This document shows, one piece after another, positions 26,785 through 35,923 of a stretch of 64,000 nt of DNA (the first letter of the stretch is position 1; the number at the start of each line of letters is the position of its first letter). Source of the stretch: Arthrobacter sp. 31Y (GTDB lineage Bacteria > Actinomycetota > Actinomycetes > Actinomycetales > Micrococcaceae); assembly GCF_000526335.1 (NCBI RefSeq), contig NZ_JAFW01000001.1:1116001-1180000 (forward strand). The letters are read 5' to 3'. A program made the position numbers and the translations under genes. Below the pieces are notes generated by a model. That model was given only the letters and a program-made list of their open reading frames with translations. It was not told the DNA's origin and did no database searches.

Positions 26785-27811
26785 TGGAATAGACACCTTC
26801 CTGTCCAAAGAAATGCGCGAGCTTGTTGGCGCCCAGTACCAGGAACAGTCCAACGATTCCCTTGACGAGCCCGACGGCGGCTGCGGGGCCCCATTGGCCG
26901 TCCTGGATGCCGTGGAAGTAGACGTAGGTGTCCAGCACTTCGCCTGCACCGGGTCCCACGTTGTCGCGTTGCAGGACGATCTGCTCGAATCCGACGGACA
27001 GGATGCTGCCCAGGTTCAGGATGAGGAGCAGGACGATCACCGGCATGATCCCGGGGAGCGTGATGTGCCAAAGCCGATGCCGGGCATTTGCGCCATCCAC
27101 TGCCGCAGCCTCGTAGAGTTCCTGGTCCACGTTCATGAGGGCGGCCAGGAAGATGATGGTTCCCCAGCCGGCGTCCTTCCAGATGGACTGGATGGTGACC
27201 AGGAACGGGAAGAACTCCGGAGTTGTCATGGCATCGAAGCGCGGCAGGCCCAGGTTTTCCAGGAGGTGGGGAACCGCTCCTGTGGCACCGAGGACCTCGG
27301 AGAAGACCGCCACGATGATGACCCACCCGATGAAGTGCGGTAGGTACACAACGCTCTGCACGAACTTCCGGATCTTATTGGACACGATGCTGTTGAGCAG
27401 CAGGGCCAGGCAGATGGGAACCGGGAAGAAGAGGGCCAACTGAAGGCCCGTGATCACCAGGGTGTTGCGGAGTGCTTCCCAGAAAGCGCCGTCCTGGAAC
27501 ATGGCGGCGAAATTATCCAAGCCCACCCAGACGCTGTCCATGAAGCCCAGGTACGGCTTGTAGTCGAGGAACGCGATGATGTTGCCGGCAAGCGGTACGT
27601 AGTGGAACACCACGAAGTACAAGAAGCCGGGGGCGATCAGCAGCAACATCACTTTGTCGCGTCGGATTCTTGCCATGAGGCTCTTCTTGCGGGATTGCCC
27701 TGCGGCGGAGGCCACCGGTGGGCGACCCCGACGGCGACCTTCCGCCACCGTTGCCGGCCCGCCGACGTCGGGCGTCGCCTGCGGCGTGAGTGTCTGGCTG
27801 TTGCTGCTCAT
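26768..27811 (-). CDS. CUT1 ABC permease, LplB/YteP type
   Basis: A 347-residue membrane permease. After a polar, Arg-rich N-terminal tail of about 50 residues come six helices, with the EAA loop YEAAAVDGANARHRLWHITLP. The family-typical FHYVPLAGNIIAFLDYKPYLG follows the first helix. ATG 27811 follows AGAGGAA. It is the first gene of the leftward arm of the carbohydrate locus, and its promoter region contains a LacI-type operator at 27884-27901. Confidence 0.92.
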   Translation of the reverse strand: MSSNSQTLTPQATPDVGGPATVAEGRRRGRPPVASAAGQSRKKSLMARIRRDKVMLLLIAPGFLYFVVFHYVPLAGNIIAFLDYKPYLGFMDSVWVGLDNFAAMFQDGAFWEALRNTLVITGLQLALFFPVPICLALLLNSIVSNKIRKFVQSVVYLPHFIGWVIIVAVFSEVLGATGAVPHLLENLGLPRFDAMTTPEFFPFLVTIQSIWKDAGWGTIIFLAALMNVDQELYEAAAVDGANARHRLWHITLPGIMPVIVLLLILNLGSILSVGFEQIVLQRDNVGPGAGEVLDTYVYFHGIQDGQWGPAAAVGLVKGIVGLFLVLGANKLAHFFGQEGVYSNGKSK

Positions 27812-27883
27812 GTATTTCCTCTGTCTGCGCCGCGGGGGCGGATGTGGAGTGGCCCGGCGCCTGGGAGCGCTCAATGGCTAGAA

Positions 27884-27901
27884 ATAGTAAGCGTTTACTA
27901 T
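27884..27901. promoter_or_regulatory. LacI-type operator 1, transporter side
   Basis: Inverted repeat ATAGTAAGCGTTTACTAT, the form typical of LacI/GalR operators with a central CG. It lies 73 bases upstream of the leftward permease start. It resembles operator 2 at 28016, so one regulator, probably the LacI protein at 29091, could bind both. Confidence 0.8.
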
Positions 27902-28015
27902 GGAGAAGAAGCTACCCAGTCGCAAGGTGTGATGTCAATAACATGCACAAAACCATACAAACGTTGATTCCGTGGGATTGACAGGATTTCACATGGCCGC
28001 CTAGGGTGACTGGAA

Positions 28016-28033
28016 ATAGCAAGCGCTTTCTAT
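28016..28033. promoter_or_regulatory. LacI-type operator 2, dehydrogenase side
   Basis: ATAGCAAGCGCTTTCTAT, with the AAGCGCTT core of many LacI-family operators. It lies 33 bases before the GTG of the hydroxyacid dehydrogenase gene, where a bound repressor would block the rightward promoter. The spacing to operator 1 is about 130 bases, which would permit looping. Confidence 0.8.
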
Positions 28034-28065
28034 AGATTTCTAGTGACGAACCGGACGGAACCGCA

Positions 28066-29091
28066 GTGACCACCAACCTCCAGCAAGCCGGCACCATCAA
28101 GGCTGCGTTCGTGATGGGCCGCAACAACCTGCGCACCCTGTTCAGCGCCGAGGACCTCGCGCGTCTCCGCGGAATGGTTTCCCTCCTGGACGCAGAGCCA
28201 GTTGCTGACTTCTCAGTCCCCGGGTCCTTGGAGAAGCTCGCCGAGGCGCAGCTGCTCATCACGGGGTGGGGCGCTCCAACCATCGATGCTTTCGTGTTGG
28301 ACCGCCTGCCGGAGCTGCGCTGCATCGTTCACGCTGCAGGTACCGTCAAGACCTTCCTGTCCCCCGAGGTCTATGCCCGCGGGATCGAGGTGTCCTCTTC
28401 GGCTGCAGCCAACGCCGTGCCAGTAGCCGAATTCACCTTCGCCGCAATCGTCATGGGCCTTAAACGGGCTCGGCGGTTCAGCGAACAATTGCGCACCACA
28501 GGCGCATCCCGTGACGCCTCCGGCTTCCCCAACATTGGAACCAATGGAGTGACCATCGGGCTTGTGGGCGCGTCACGTGTGGGCCGCCTGGTGATTGGAC
28601 TGCTCAAGAACCTCGATGCCAGGGTGCTGGTCTACGATCCCTATCTCACCGCCGTCGAGGCTTCGGCGCTGGGAGTGGAAGCCGTAGGGCTGAACCAGCT
28701 GTGTGCGTTGTCCGACGTCGTCAGCGTCCACGCTCCGGACATCGCAGAGACAAAAGGCATCATCGGCGCGCAGCAACTTGCCCTCATGCGGGACGGAACC
28801 CTGGTCATCAATACGGCCCGCGGCGCCCTCATCGATGCCGCGGCGCTGACGGCCGAACTCGTCTCCGGACGGCTCGACGCGTATCTTGACGTCACAGACC
28901 CCGAGCCCCTCCCCGCCGGTTCGGTACTGCACACGCTGCCCAATGTTGTGCTGACGCCCCATATTGCGGGGGCGATGGGCAACGAAATCCACCGTCTGGG
29001 CAGCCACGCTGTGATGGAAGTCCGCCGATTGAGTGAGGGCTTGCCCTTGGCTTATCCGGTATTGGCCGCGGATCTTGCGAGAATCGCTTAG
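28066..29091 (+). CDS. D-isomer-specific 2-hydroxyacid dehydrogenase family protein
   Basis: A 341-residue NAD(P)-dependent dehydrogenase. The Rossmann fold has the fingerprint IGLVGASRVGRLVIGLL, in which Ala-Ser replace the usual GxGxxG middle. Conserved catalytic elements are INTARGALID (Arg), DVTDPEPLP (Glu) and LTPHIAGAMG (His). It would reduce or oxidise a sugar-derived 2-hydroxyacid or act on a similar product. It starts with GTG, has no strong ribosome site, and overlaps the lacI gene by one base. Operator 2 lies just upstream. Confidence 0.88.
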   Translation: MTTNLQQAGTIKAAFVMGRNNLRTLFSAEDLARLRGMVSLLDAEPVADFSVPGSLEKLAEAQLLITGWGAPTIDAFVLDRLPELRCIVHAAGTVKTFLSPEVYARGIEVSSSAAANAVPVAEFTFAAIVMGLKRARRFSEQLRTTGASRDASGFPNIGTNGVTIGLVGASRVGRLVIGLLKNLDARVLVYDPYLTAVEASALGVEAVGLNQLCALSDVVSVHAPDIAETKGIIGAQQLALMRDGTLVINTARGALIDAAALTAELVSGRLDAYLDVTDPEPLPAGSVLHTLPNVVLTPHIAGAMGNEIHRLGSHAVMEVRRLSEGLPLAYPVLAADLARIA

Positions 29092-30185
29092 TGACTGAGA
29101 AAAGCTCCCCCACAGAACCGATCCATGCCCGCGGCGGCAGTGGCGCCACCATTGCCGACGTCGCGCAGGCGGCAGGCGTGTCAGTGGCCACCGTTTCCAG
29201 GGCCCTTAGTGGCAACTACCCGGTGGCTAAAGCCACCCGGGAACGCATCTTCCGGTCGGTGACCGACCTCGGGTATGTGGCCAACGCGCATGCCCGTGCC
29301 CTCGCCGGGGCAACAACGCGGACCGTGGGCATCATCATCAACGACGTCGCCGATCCCTTTTTCGCTTACATCGCCCGCGGGGTTGAACGGCAGGCGAGCG
29401 CAGAAGGACGAATGTGCCTCATCACCGCCACGCACGGGGACAAGGAACGGGAGCTTGCGCTGGTGGACCTCATGCGCGAGCAACGCACCGATGCCGTAAT
29501 CCTGGTGGGCGGCGCTTCGGATGACCCCCGGTACAGGAAGCAAATGGCCGACCGCGCACGTGCGCTCGATGCGGCCGGCTCCTCGCTGGTCCTGTGCGGC
29601 AGGCCGTCCCTGGGGCCGGGAGTGCCCACCAAGATGGTCACGTACGACAATGAAGGTGGCGCCTTCGCGATCACGGACTACCTCATCTCCCAGGGGCACC
29701 GAAGGATCCTCTATGTCGGAGGGCCACGCGATTTCTCGACGACGGCGTCCCGGCTGGCCGGTTTCTACCGCGCCTTGGATGCACGCGGGATTGAGCGGGA
29801 TCCGGCGCTGGTCCATGAAGGCGCCTTTGGCCGCGGTTTTGGGTACAGCCGCATGCGGGAACTGTTGGACCAGGACGTGGACTTCACCGCTGTCTTCGGC
29901 GCCAACGACCTCGTGGCGGCGGGCATCCTGGAAGCGCTCGAGGAGCGCGGCATCCGCGTTCCACAGGACGTCTCGGTAGTTGGTTACGACGACGTTCCGG
30001 TGGCCAGCGAACTACGCCCCCGCCTCACCACGGTTCGGGTTCCGCTGGAAGAACTGGGGCGCGAGGCTGTGCGTCTGGCACTGTCCCAGTCACCGCACGA
30101 CGCCGGCGCCTCCTCTGACAACACCCTCACCGTTGGTACACACATCGTCATCCGGGACTCGGTTTCACCGCCCAGCAAACCCTGA
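29091..30185 (+). CDS. LacI family transcriptional regulator
   Basis: A 364-residue repressor. The helix-turn-helix is TIADVAQAAGVSVATVSRALSG near residues 20-41, followed by the hinge and a periplasmic-binding-like sugar domain (RTVGIIINDVADPFFAYIARG to VVGYDDVPVASELRPRLTTVR). GTG 29091 shares a base with the stop of the preceding dehydrogenase, so the two are coupled. The operators at 27884 and 28016 are its probable targets, which would put both arms of the locus under one sugar signal. Confidence 0.93.
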   Translation: MTEKSSPTEPIHARGGSGATIADVAQAAGVSVATVSRALSGNYPVAKATRERIFRSVTDLGYVANAHARALAGATTRTVGIIINDVADPFFAYIARGVERQASAEGRMCLITATHGDKERELALVDLMREQRTDAVILVGGASDDPRYRKQMADRARALDAAGSSLVLCGRPSLGPGVPTKMVTYDNEGGAFAITDYLISQGHRRILYVGGPRDFSTTASRLAGFYRALDARGIERDPALVHEGAFGRGFGYSRMRELLDQDVDFTAVFGANDLVAAGILEALEERGIRVPQDVSVVGYDDVPVASELRPRLTTVRVPLEELGREAVRLALSQSPHDAGASSDNTLTVGTHIVIRDSVSPPSKP

Positions 30186-30276
30186 GCAGTTTTGTTCATT
30201 TCTGTTGAGGTGCCCGGGAACCGGACATAAAGTTGCGGAAACTTTCACCGCAATGTCCACCCCATCACGCCTGGAA

Positions 30277-30302
30277 CAGTTTTGAACGGAGCAGTTTTGA
30301 AC
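30277..30302 (+). repeat. Short tandem direct repeat before the lyase start
   Basis: CAGTTTTGAAC occurs at 30277-30287 and 30292-30302, a 15-base period; a partial copy, CAGTTTTG, is at 30187. The duplication makes two competing TTG codons (30282 and 30297) upstream of the ATG at 30318, which leaves the lyase start open. Confidence 0.6.
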
Positions 30303-30317
30303 ATCAACGGACCCACA

Positions 30318-32738
30318 ATGAGCCGCAGGACCCTTTTCCAAGCGGGAGGTGCGGCAGCCCTCGCCGGCGCACTCCTCTCCCAGACGGGCACCGCTTTAGC
30401 CGCTTCCGATGCCGGACTGCAGGAGCTCATTGATCGACGCCGGTTGGTCCTCACCGGAGGCCGTAGCGCCGCAGACATCCCCGAGCTCGCCTCGCAGCTT
30501 GAAGGCATGGGCGAGACCACCAGGAAATGGTGGACGTCCTTGGACAAAGCCCCGGCGCGCACTTCGCTGTGGAGTGATATCCCCTTGACGGGCATCGGAC
30601 AGTCCGCTGCTGCTACCGGCAACATGGGGCTGCACTTCAACCGTCTGTACGACATGGCACTGGGGTATGCAGTCCCCGGCAATCCGTACGCTGGAAATCC
30701 GGACCTGGCCGCCGACATTGTTGCGGGCCTTCAGCTCCTCAATGACACGGCATACAAACCGTCCATCAAGGCAGCGGGCAACTGGTGGTTCTGGGAGATC
30801 GGCGTCCCCCGGAAGACCGTGGACATCCTCACCCTCCTGCATGCTGAAGTTCCCCAGGCCCTGCGGACATCCCTGTTGGCGGCCGTCCGCTGGTTCGCCC
30901 CTAACCCGAATTGGCGCGGGCGTGCCACATCCCTGGCAGAGACCGGCGCCAACCGCGTGGACAAGTCACTGGCCTGCTGCATGCGGGGCATCCTGGACAA
31001 CAATCCCAGCGAGATCGCACTGGGCCGCGATGCCCTGAGCGATACTGTCCGCGGTGGTACCAACAGTGTCTTCACCTACGTCACCAGCGGCGACGGCTTC
31101 TACGCCGACGGGTCCTATGTGCAGCACTCCTACCTCCCCTACGCAGGAACCTACGGCGTGGTGGCCCTGGCCGGCATCGCCGAGATCATCGCGATGCTGG
31201 GTGGAAGCACCTGGGCAGTGAACGACCCCAAGCGTTCCGTCCTCCTCGACGCCGTGGAGGACACCTATGCGCCGTTCGTCTGGGACGGCCGGATCATGGA
31301 CACTATCCGGGGACGTGCCGTGTCCCGCCAGCGGGAACCCGACTATGTCAGCGGCTTCGGACTGATTTCCGCTGTCCTGCTGCTGGCGCCGGGCTGCGAG
31401 GAGCCGTACCGTTCCCGTTTCCTGGCGTTGGCCAAGGGCTGGCTGGAACGCTGCGCCGATCAGAAATTGGTGGGCCATCCAACGCAGAGCCTGGCCAAAT
31501 CCTTGCTCTCATTGGGCGTCCTTTCCGATTCCGCCGTCGTTGCTGTCCCGGCACCGGTCTACAGCCGTATGTTCTCCGACCAGGACCGGCTGGTCCACCA
31601 CCGACCCCAGTGGGGGTGCACGGTCAACCTGTCCTCCAAGAGGATCGGCCGCTACGAGTGGGGCAACAGCGAGAACAACCTCGGCTGGTACCAGGGCGAT
31701 GGCATGACGTTCCTTTACACCCGTCAGGATCCGTCCCAGTTCAGCGCCGACTTCTGGCCGACCGTTGACCCCTATGCCCTTCCCGGAACCACCGTCAATG
31801 ACCAAGTGCGGGCGAGCGGCGCTGGTGGGGCGGGCACAGGCATCCCCCGTGCTTTCCAGGCGTTCGCCGGCGGACTCACCGTGGACGGCCGCTGGGGCGT
31901 GATCGGCATGGACCACCTGAACCACAACAAGACACTGTCCGGCCGGAAGTCATGGTTCTTCCTGGACGATGCTGTGGTCTCCCTCGGCGCGGGAATTACC
32001 GGGACGGGCGGCGCCGCAGTGCAAACGACGGTGGAGAACAGATCCTTCGCTGTGGGTTCGGTGCCCGCTGTTCGCACCGATTCCCGGAATCGCCGATTTG
32101 AGCCCGGTGATGCACCGGTCGTCGTGAAGCGGTCCGTGCACCTTGAAGGGCACGGGGGCTACGTATTCCTCGACTCGCCCGGCGTTTCCGGAACTCCCGA
32201 AGTCGCTGTTGTCCGCCGCACAGGGAGTTGGTTCGACGTGAACTCGGGGGCCGACACCGGCGGCACCACGGATCCTGTCACGCGGGACTATGTGACCATT
32301 ACGCACCGCCACGGAGTGGATCCCCTGGCTTCGGGTTACGCGTACATGATGCTGCCTGCCGCAGCTGCTTCAGATACGTTCTCCCAGTCCGCCCACCCGG
32401 ACGTGAAGGTCCTTGCCAACTCAGCGGATGTCCAGATGGTGGAGGTGGGCAAGGACCAGCTGGTCTTGGCCAACTTCTTCGCCGCAGCATCTTCCGGCGG
32501 CTACGCAGCGTCCGGGCCGTGCACCCTGGCCGTGCACCAGGCCGGGGATACGCTGGCCGTTTCCGTGGCGGACCCGTCACGGACCCAGCCTTCGGTAAAA
32601 ATCACGCTTCCCGGCTCAACGTGGCGCACCGTGGTTCAGGCCGATCCCGGCGCAGTCCTGGTCAGTTCCGATCCGCTGGTGATCGAGGTCCAGCTCGACG
32701 GACATGGCCACCAGAAGAACCTGACGCTGGGCACCTAG
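30318..32738 (+). CDS. Polysaccharide lyase family 8 (hyaluronate/chondroitin/xanthan lyase type)
   Basis: An 806-residue secreted lyase. The N-terminus is a Tat signal (MSRRTLFQAGGAAALAGALL, cleavage near TALAA). PL8 catalytic residues are in place: Asn155 in GNWWFWEIG, His270 and Tyr279 in DGSYVQHSYLPYAGTYG, and the Arg pair in RGRAVSRQ. The alpha toroid is followed by the usual beta domains. It cleaves uronic-acid polysaccharides by beta-elimination; whether hyaluronan, chondroitin or xanthan cannot be told. ATG 30318 is my choice, with TTG 30297 (GGAG upstream) as a real alternative. It would supply oligosaccharides to the divergent ABC importer. Confidence 0.93.
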   Translation: MSRRTLFQAGGAAALAGALLSQTGTALAASDAGLQELIDRRRLVLTGGRSAADIPELASQLEGMGETTRKWWTSLDKAPARTSLWSDIPLTGIGQSAAATGNMGLHFNRLYDMALGYAVPGNPYAGNPDLAADIVAGLQLLNDTAYKPSIKAAGNWWFWEIGVPRKTVDILTLLHAEVPQALRTSLLAAVRWFAPNPNWRGRATSLAETGANRVDKSLACCMRGILDNNPSEIALGRDALSDTVRGGTNSVFTYVTSGDGFYADGSYVQHSYLPYAGTYGVVALAGIAEIIAMLGGSTWAVNDPKRSVLLDAVEDTYAPFVWDGRIMDTIRGRAVSRQREPDYVSGFGLISAVLLLAPGCEEPYRSRFLALAKGWLERCADQKLVGHPTQSLAKSLLSLGVLSDSAVVAVPAPVYSRMFSDQDRLVHHRPQWGCTVNLSSKRIGRYEWGNSENNLGWYQGDGMTFLYTRQDPSQFSADFWPTVDPYALPGTTVNDQVRASGAGGAGTGIPRAFQAFAGGLTVDGRWGVIGMDHLNHNKTLSGRKSWFFLDDAVVSLGAGITGTGGAAVQTTVENRSFAVGSVPAVRTDSRNRRFEPGDAPVVVKRSVHLEGHGGYVFLDSPGVSGTPEVAVVRRTGSWFDVNSGADTGGTTDPVTRDYVTITHRHGVDPLASGYAYMMLPAAAASDTFSQSAHPDVKVLANSADVQMVEVGKDQLVLANFFAAASSGGYAASGPCTLAVHQAGDTLAVSVADPSRTQPSVKITLPGSTWRTVVQADPGAVLVSSDPLVIEVQLDGHGHQKNLTLGT

Positions 32739-32813
32739 GCGGGTTCCGGCGTCGTGCGTTCCGTGAATTCTTGCGCCGGGAACGCGGGAGCGGTGCGAGA
32801 ACGCCGGGCAAGA

Positions 32814-32848
32814 CCGGCGAACTCGACGCAGTCCGGCGAACTCGACGC
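32814..32848. repeat. Pair of 16-base direct repeats
   Basis: CCGGCGAACTCGACGC occurs at 32814-32829 and again at 32833-32848, three bases apart, in the gap after the lyase gene. No protein-coding role is evident. Confidence 0.6.
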
Positions 32849-32875
32849 TCCCCCGCGAGCTCAGCGCACTTAAAA

Positions 32876-32915
32876 CAAGGAGGGCCGGGTTCACGAATGA
32901 ACCCGGCCCTCCTTG
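32876..32915. terminator. Strong bidirectional hairpin between lyase gene and gabT
   Basis: Eighteen-base perfect arms (CAAGGAGGGCCGGGTTCA and complement) with a four-base loop lie between the convergent lyase and gabT genes. T-rich sequence is limited on both sides. Confidence 0.75.
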
Positions 32916-32934
32916 GTGTTTGAAGCGAAGAGAC

Positions 32935-34290
32935 TTACGCGTGAGCCTTGATGGCAGCAGCGAGGACCTCGAGGCCGTCGATCAGCAGTTCGTCGCTGAT
33001 GACCAGCGGCGGGAGCAAGCGGATGACGTTGCCGTAGGTGCCACAGGTCAGAATGATGACGCCTTCCTTGAGGCAAGCGGCTGCAACGGCCTTGGTGAGC
33101 TCGGCGTTCGGTTCCTTGGAGCCGGACTGGACCAGCTCGATGGCCAGCATGGCGCCGCGGCCACGGATGTCGCCAACAACGGAAACTTCGTCAGCCAGTT
33201 CGCGGAGCTTGCCCAGGGCGAGCTCTTCGATGTGGCGGGCGCGGCCGTTGAGGTCGTGCTGTTCCATGGTGTCGATGGCTGCCAGTGCTGCTGCACAAGC
33301 AACCGGGTTGCCACCGTAGGTGCCGCCGAGGCCACCCGGGTGAACAGCGTCGAGGAGATCGGCGCGGCCGGTGATAGCGGACAGCGGGAGACCGCCGGCG
33401 ATGCCCTTGGCCATGGTGATGATGTCCGGGACAACACCTTCGTGGTCAACGGCGAACCATTCGCCCGTGCGGCAGAAGCCGGACTGGACCTCGTCAGCGA
33501 TGAAGACGATGCCCTTTTCCTTGGCCCATGCGGACAGTGCCGGGAGGAAGCCTTCGGCCGGAACGATGAAGCCGCCCTCGCCCTGGATGGGTTCGATGAT
33601 GATCGCAGCAACCTGGTCGCCGCCGATCTGCTTCTCGATCATGGTGATGGCGCGCTTGGCGGCCTCGGCACCGGTGATCTCCGGGTTCTCTTCACGGAAC
33701 GGGTAGCTCATGGGCATGCGGTAGACCTCGGGCGCGAACGGGCCGAAGTTGGTCTTGTACGGCATGGCCTTGGCGGTCAGTGCCATGGTCAGGTTGGTGC
33801 GGCCGTGGTAAGCGTGGTCGAAAGCTACGACGGCGTCGCGGCCGGTGGCCAGGCGTGCAACCTTGACGGCGTTCTCCACGGCTTCAGCGCCTGAGTTGAA
33901 CAGCACGGTGCGCTTGGCGTGGTCACCCGGGGTGAGGCGGTTGAGCTGCTCGGCAACTGCAACGTAGCCCTCGTACGGGGTCACCATGAAGCAGGTGTGC
34001 GTGAAGTGTGCGGCAGCTTCCTGGACAGCAGCGACGACGGCGGGGTCGGACGCGCCGACGCTGGTCACGGCGATGCCGGAACCGAGGTCGATGAAGGAGT
34101 TGCCGTCGACGTCGCGGACGATGCCGCCGTCGGCGTCTTCAACGTAGACGGGGACGCCCGAGGCGACGCCTGCAGCAACGACGGCGGCGCGGCGCTCAGC
34201 CAATGCCTGCGACTTGGGGCCGGGGAAGGCGCCGTTGATGTTGCGCTTCTGCTCGATGCGGTACGAGAGTTCGTTCGCGGTGGTGGTCAT
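32935..34290 (-). CDS. gabT: 4-aminobutyrate aminotransferase
   Basis: A 451-residue class III PLP aminotransferase converting GABA and 2-oxoglutarate to succinate semialdehyde and glutamate. Landmarks are the FNSGAEAVENAVKVAR cofactor-phosphate region, IADEVQSGFCRTG with the Asp that contacts PLP, and the Schiff-base Lys in IITMAKGIAGG. Length is normal. It is transcribed leftward after the aldehyde dehydrogenase gene (58-base gap), so the two probably form an operon controlled by the divergent PucR regulator. Confidence 0.95.
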   Translation of the reverse strand: MTTTANELSYRIEQKRNINGAFPGPKSQALAERRAAVVAAGVASGVPVYVEDADGGIVRDVDGNSFIDLGSGIAVTSVGASDPAVVAAVQEAAAHFTHTCFMVTPYEGYVAVAEQLNRLTPGDHAKRTVLFNSGAEAVENAVKVARLATGRDAVVAFDHAYHGRTNLTMALTAKAMPYKTNFGPFAPEVYRMPMSYPFREENPEITGAEAAKRAITMIEKQIGGDQVAAIIIEPIQGEGGFIVPAEGFLPALSAWAKEKGIVFIADEVQSGFCRTGEWFAVDHEGVVPDIITMAKGIAGGLPLSAITGRADLLDAVHPGGLGGTYGGNPVACAAALAAIDTMEQHDLNGRARHIEELALGKLRELADEVSVVGDIRGRGAMLAIELVQSGSKEPNAELTKAVAAACLKEGVIILTCGTYGNVIRLLPPLVISDELLIDGLEVLAAAIKAHA

Positions 34291-34348
34291 GAGGTGGTTG
34301 CCTTTCTGGGAAATTCGTACGGTTACGCGACGGCGCTATGCGTCTGAG

Positions 34349-35779
34349 TTATGCATCGAGTGCACTCATGACGTGCTTGATGCGCGTGTAGTCCTCGACG
34401 CCGTACATGGAGAGGTCCTTGCCGTAGCCGGACTGCTTGAAGCCGCCGTGGGGCATCTCTGCCGTCAGGAGGATGTGGGTGTTGATCCAGACCGCACCGA
34501 AGTCAAGGTCGCGGCTCATGCGCATGGCCGTGCCGTGGTCGGTGGTCCAGACGCTGGAAGCCAGGGCGTATTCGACGTCGTTGGCGAGTTCGAGCGCTTC
34601 TTCTTCGGTGCTGAACTTCTGCACCGTGATAACCGGCCCGAAGGTTTCCTTCTGCACGATGTCATCAGTCTGCTTGGCGCCGGAGATGATGGTGGGCTCG
34701 AAGAAGAAGCCCTTCTCCCCTGCGCGGTGGCCACCGGTTTCGATCTTGCAGTTCTCCGGCAGGCTTTCCACTACGGAGGTCACGGCGTTGAAGTGGTTCA
34801 CGTTGTTGAGCGGGCCGAAGTAGTTGTCTTCGTCGTTCTGCGAACCGGTGTGGAGGGTCTTGGTGTGCTCCACCATTGCTGCCACAACGTCGTCGTGGAC
34901 GGAGTCTTCCACCAACACGCGCGTGATGGCCGTGCAGTCCTGGCCGGCGTTGAAGAAGGCGAACTCGGCGATGGCCGCTGCGCTCTTCTTGACGTCGGCA
35001 TCCTTGAAGACGATTGCCGGAGCCTTGCCGCCAAGTTCAAGGTGGGCACGCTTGAGTCCCTTGGCTGCACCGCTGGCGACGGCGATGCCGGCGCGCACGG
35101 AACCGGTGATGGACACCAGGCCGGGAACCTTGTGGTCAACCATCATGGCGCCGGTCTCGCCGGTGCCGAGAACAACGTTGAGGACACCGGCCGGGAAGAT
35201 CTCGCCGGCGAGGCGTGCCAGGACCAGGGTGGACTCGGGGGTGGTGTCCGAGGGCTTCAGGACAATCGTGTTGCCTGCGGCCAGGGCCGGGCCGATCTTC
35301 CAGATGGCCATGAGGAACGGGTAGTTCCACGGAGCAACCTGGGCTACGACGCCGATCGGTTCGCGGCGCACGTAGGAAGTGTGCCCCTCGAAGTACTCGC
35401 CCGCGGACTTGCCTTCCATGATGCGTGCTGCGCCGGCGAAGAAGCGGAGCTGGTCGGCGCCTGCTGCAACTTCCTCGGAAGCAATCAGGGAGCGGACCTG
35501 GCCGGTGTTGCGGTGCTGGGCTTCGACGAGTTCGTCGCTGTTGGCCTCTACGGCGTCGGCGAGCTTGAGGAGCATGAGCTGGCGCTGGCCCGGGGTGGCT
35601 TTCTTCCAGGACTTAAAGGCCTGGTTGGCCGCGGTCATGGCAGCGTCCACGTCGGCCTGCACCGAAATGGGCGACTTGGCAACGATTTCCCCGGTGGCGG
35701 GGTTCACGATGTCCAAAAGACCCGTACCTGCCGGCGTAACGAATTCGCCGTTGATGAAGTTCTGCAAGGTTTGAACCAC
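34349..35779 (-). CDS. Aminobutyraldehyde/succinate-semialdehyde dehydrogenase
   Basis: A 476-residue NAD(P) aldehyde dehydrogenase. The general-base Glu is in HLELGGKAPAI and the catalytic Cys in FFNAGQDCTAITR; that FFNAGQDC form is usual for gamma-aminobutyraldehyde dehydrogenases (PatD/YdcW). Next to gabT it could feed GABA from putrescine or oxidise the semialdehyde made by GabT. GTG 35779 follows GAGGG; the long frame to 36343 is antisense to the PucR gene and was ignored. Which aldehyde is preferred cannot be decided here. Confidence 0.92.
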   Translation of the reverse strand: MVQTLQNFINGEFVTPAGTGLLDIVNPATGEIVAKSPISVQADVDAAMTAANQAFKSWKKATPGQRQLMLLKLADAVEANSDELVEAQHRNTGQVRSLIASEEVAAGADQLRFFAGAARIMEGKSAGEYFEGHTSYVRREPIGVVAQVAPWNYPFLMAIWKIGPALAAGNTIVLKPSDTTPESTLVLARLAGEIFPAGVLNVVLGTGETGAMMVDHKVPGLVSITGSVRAGIAVASGAAKGLKRAHLELGGKAPAIVFKDADVKKSAAAIAEFAFFNAGQDCTAITRVLVEDSVHDDVVAAMVEHTKTLHTGSQNDEDNYFGPLNNVNHFNAVTSVVESLPENCKIETGGHRAGEKGFFFEPTIISGAKQTDDIVQKETFGPVITVQKFSTEEEALELANDVEYALASSVWTTDHGTAMRMSRDLDFGAVWINTHILLTAEMPHGGFKQSGYGKDLSMYGVEDYTRIKHVMSALDA

Positions 35780-35923
35780 GGTGTGCAACCCTCTTTCGGA
35801 GTCTGGGCATGGGTTTAGCTGATCAGAGCCTATGCCAGGGAGGTGGCCCAAGGAATAGCCAGCTGCACACACAAGTACTATCCGCTTAGTGCGCTTGACC
35901 AGTGCCGGGTTACGCTTAAAAGC

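Noticed and set aside
34214..35818. A 534-codon plus-strand open frame
   Set aside because: Antisense shadow of the aldehyde dehydrogenase gene, with His/Val/Gly-rich composition typical of reverse-strand translation.
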